NCBI GenBank assembly: GCA_944385065.1
Contig: CALWVX010000115.1
Location: forward strand, 1-5,581
From: an uncultured Oscillospiraceae bacterium
GTDB lineage: Bacteria > Bacillota > Clostridia > Oscillospirales > Oscillospiraceae
DNA: 5,581 bases
Direction of reading: 5' to 3'
Below, piece after piece: positions 5,163 through 5,581 of the stretch; positions within the stretch are counted from its first letter, which is position 1, and each line of letters begins with the position of its first letter. Both the position numbers and the translations under genes were made by a program. The notes beneath the pieces were generated by a model. That model did no database searches. It was not told where the DNA came from and was given only the letters and a program-made list of their open reading frames with translations.

Positions 5163-5251
5163 AGAGTTGAGAGTAGAGAGTGAAGAGTTTAGATAACCTT
5201 CACCCCACATGAGTGCGTTATCTCCACTCTCTACTCTCTACTCTTCACTCT
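5163..5251. repeat. Long imperfect inverted repeat (about 35-bp hairpin) between purM and purN
   Basis: The AG-rich arm 5163-5197 pairs with the CT-rich arm 5217-5251 over 35 positions. Four of these are mismatched (5168, 5183, 5189-5190) and two are G-T wobbles; the loop is 19 nt. The base of the loop is closed by AGATAAC (5191-5197) with GTTATCT (5217-5223). Each arm is itself repetitive, made of GAGAGTA- or CTCTACT-like units. It is much less GC-rich than the genes on either side, begins 4 nt after the purM stop and ends 6 nt before the purN ribosome binding site. No T-tract follows, so it is not a standard terminator. Confidence 0.85.
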
Positions 5252-5269
5252 TACTTTGGAGGTTTGTCT

Positions 5270-5581
5270 ATGCCCAAGCGCATCGCCGTGCTGGTCTCCG
5301 GGGGCGGGACCAATTTACAGGCCCTCATCGACGCCCAGGGCCGGGGGGAGATCGTGAACGGGGAGATCGCCGCCGTTCTGTCCTCCTCCCCCGACGCCTA
5401 CGCCCTGGAGCGGGCCAAGAAAGCCGGCATCCCCGGCTATGTTCTGCCCCGGGCCGACGCCCGGACCGTGACCGCCGCCCTGGTGGAGCGGCTGCGGGAG
5501 CTGAACATCGACCTGGTGGTGATGGCCGGGTTCATGACCATCGTGACGGAGGAGCTGTTTCAGGCCTACCCCAACGCGGTG
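5270..5581 (+). CDS. purN: Phosphoribosylglycinamide formyltransferase, 3'-truncated by window edge
   Basis: Transfers a formyl group from 10-formyltetrahydrofolate to GAR, step 3 of purine synthesis. Only the first 104 residues, about half the usual length of roughly 200, are in the window. What is visible is typical: a Rossmann-like start IAVLVSGGGTNLQALIDA (5-22) matching the family's SGnGSNLQ phosphate-binding loop, AVLSSSPDAYALERAKKAGIP (35-55, the substrate-side helix), and DLVVMAGFMTIVTEELF (81-97), which precedes the catalytic Asn-x-His segment. The catalytic Asn, His and Asp lie beyond the edge and cannot be checked. The ATG at 5270 follows GGAGG (5258-5262) with 7 nt spacing. The 11-nt string TTTGGAGGTTT is shared exactly with the purM start. 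Following purM fits the common purM-purN order; purH and purD would be expected next. Confidence 0.93.
   Translation, partial: MPKRIAVLVSGGGTNLQALIDAQGRGEIVNGEIAAVLSSSPDAYALERAKKAGIPGYVLPRADARTVTAALVERLRELNIDLVVMAGFMTIVTEELFQAYPNAV

Overview
The window is GC-rich (roughly two thirds G+C by eye). It has strong AGGAGG-type ribosome binding sites and proteins of a Clostridia type. Best guess: a high-GC gut Firmicute/Bacillota of the Oscillospiraceae kind (Flavonifractor/Oscillibacter-like). This rests on protein style, the purine gene order and the structured intergenic DNA, not on any search.

Layout, all on the + strand. (1) 2-1063: the 3' part of a GT-B-like glycosyltransferase gene that is open at the left edge. 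(2) 1128-1619: a small pyridoxamine 5'-phosphate oxidase-fold (NimA-like) flavoprotein. (3) 1620-1901: a gap with a weak inverted-repeat cluster, a good sigma-A-type promoter (TTGCAA-17-TAGAAT) and a leader of about 155 nt. The leader contains a 12-bp hairpin plus T-run just before the purE ribosome binding site, a competing 7-nt antiterminator candidate and a possible Cys/Arg-rich leader peptide. (4) 1902 to the right edge: a de novo purine cluster, purE-purF-purM-purN, with purN cut off by the window end.

The four pur genes act in the IMP pathway: PurF (step 1, PRPP to phosphoribosylamine), PurN (step 3, GAR formylation), PurM (step 5, AIR synthesis) and PurE (step 6, carboxylation chemistry to CAIR). 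purC, which often sits between purE and purF in Clostridia, is not here.

Three things stand out. First, the PurF homologue has Gly-Gly where the family has the catalytic Cys-Gly. Other glutaminase residues are also lost, while its PRPP site and probable Fe-S cysteines are kept. Second, the 243-nt purF-purM gap is filled almost end to end with perfect hairpins: two similar modules, each with a hairpin between GATAC direct repeats, flank a three-way-junction element. Third, the purM-purN gap is essentially one hairpin of about 35 bp, built from an AG-rich arm and its CT-rich complement. Neither gap has a clear terminator, so both structures probably lie within the operon transcript.
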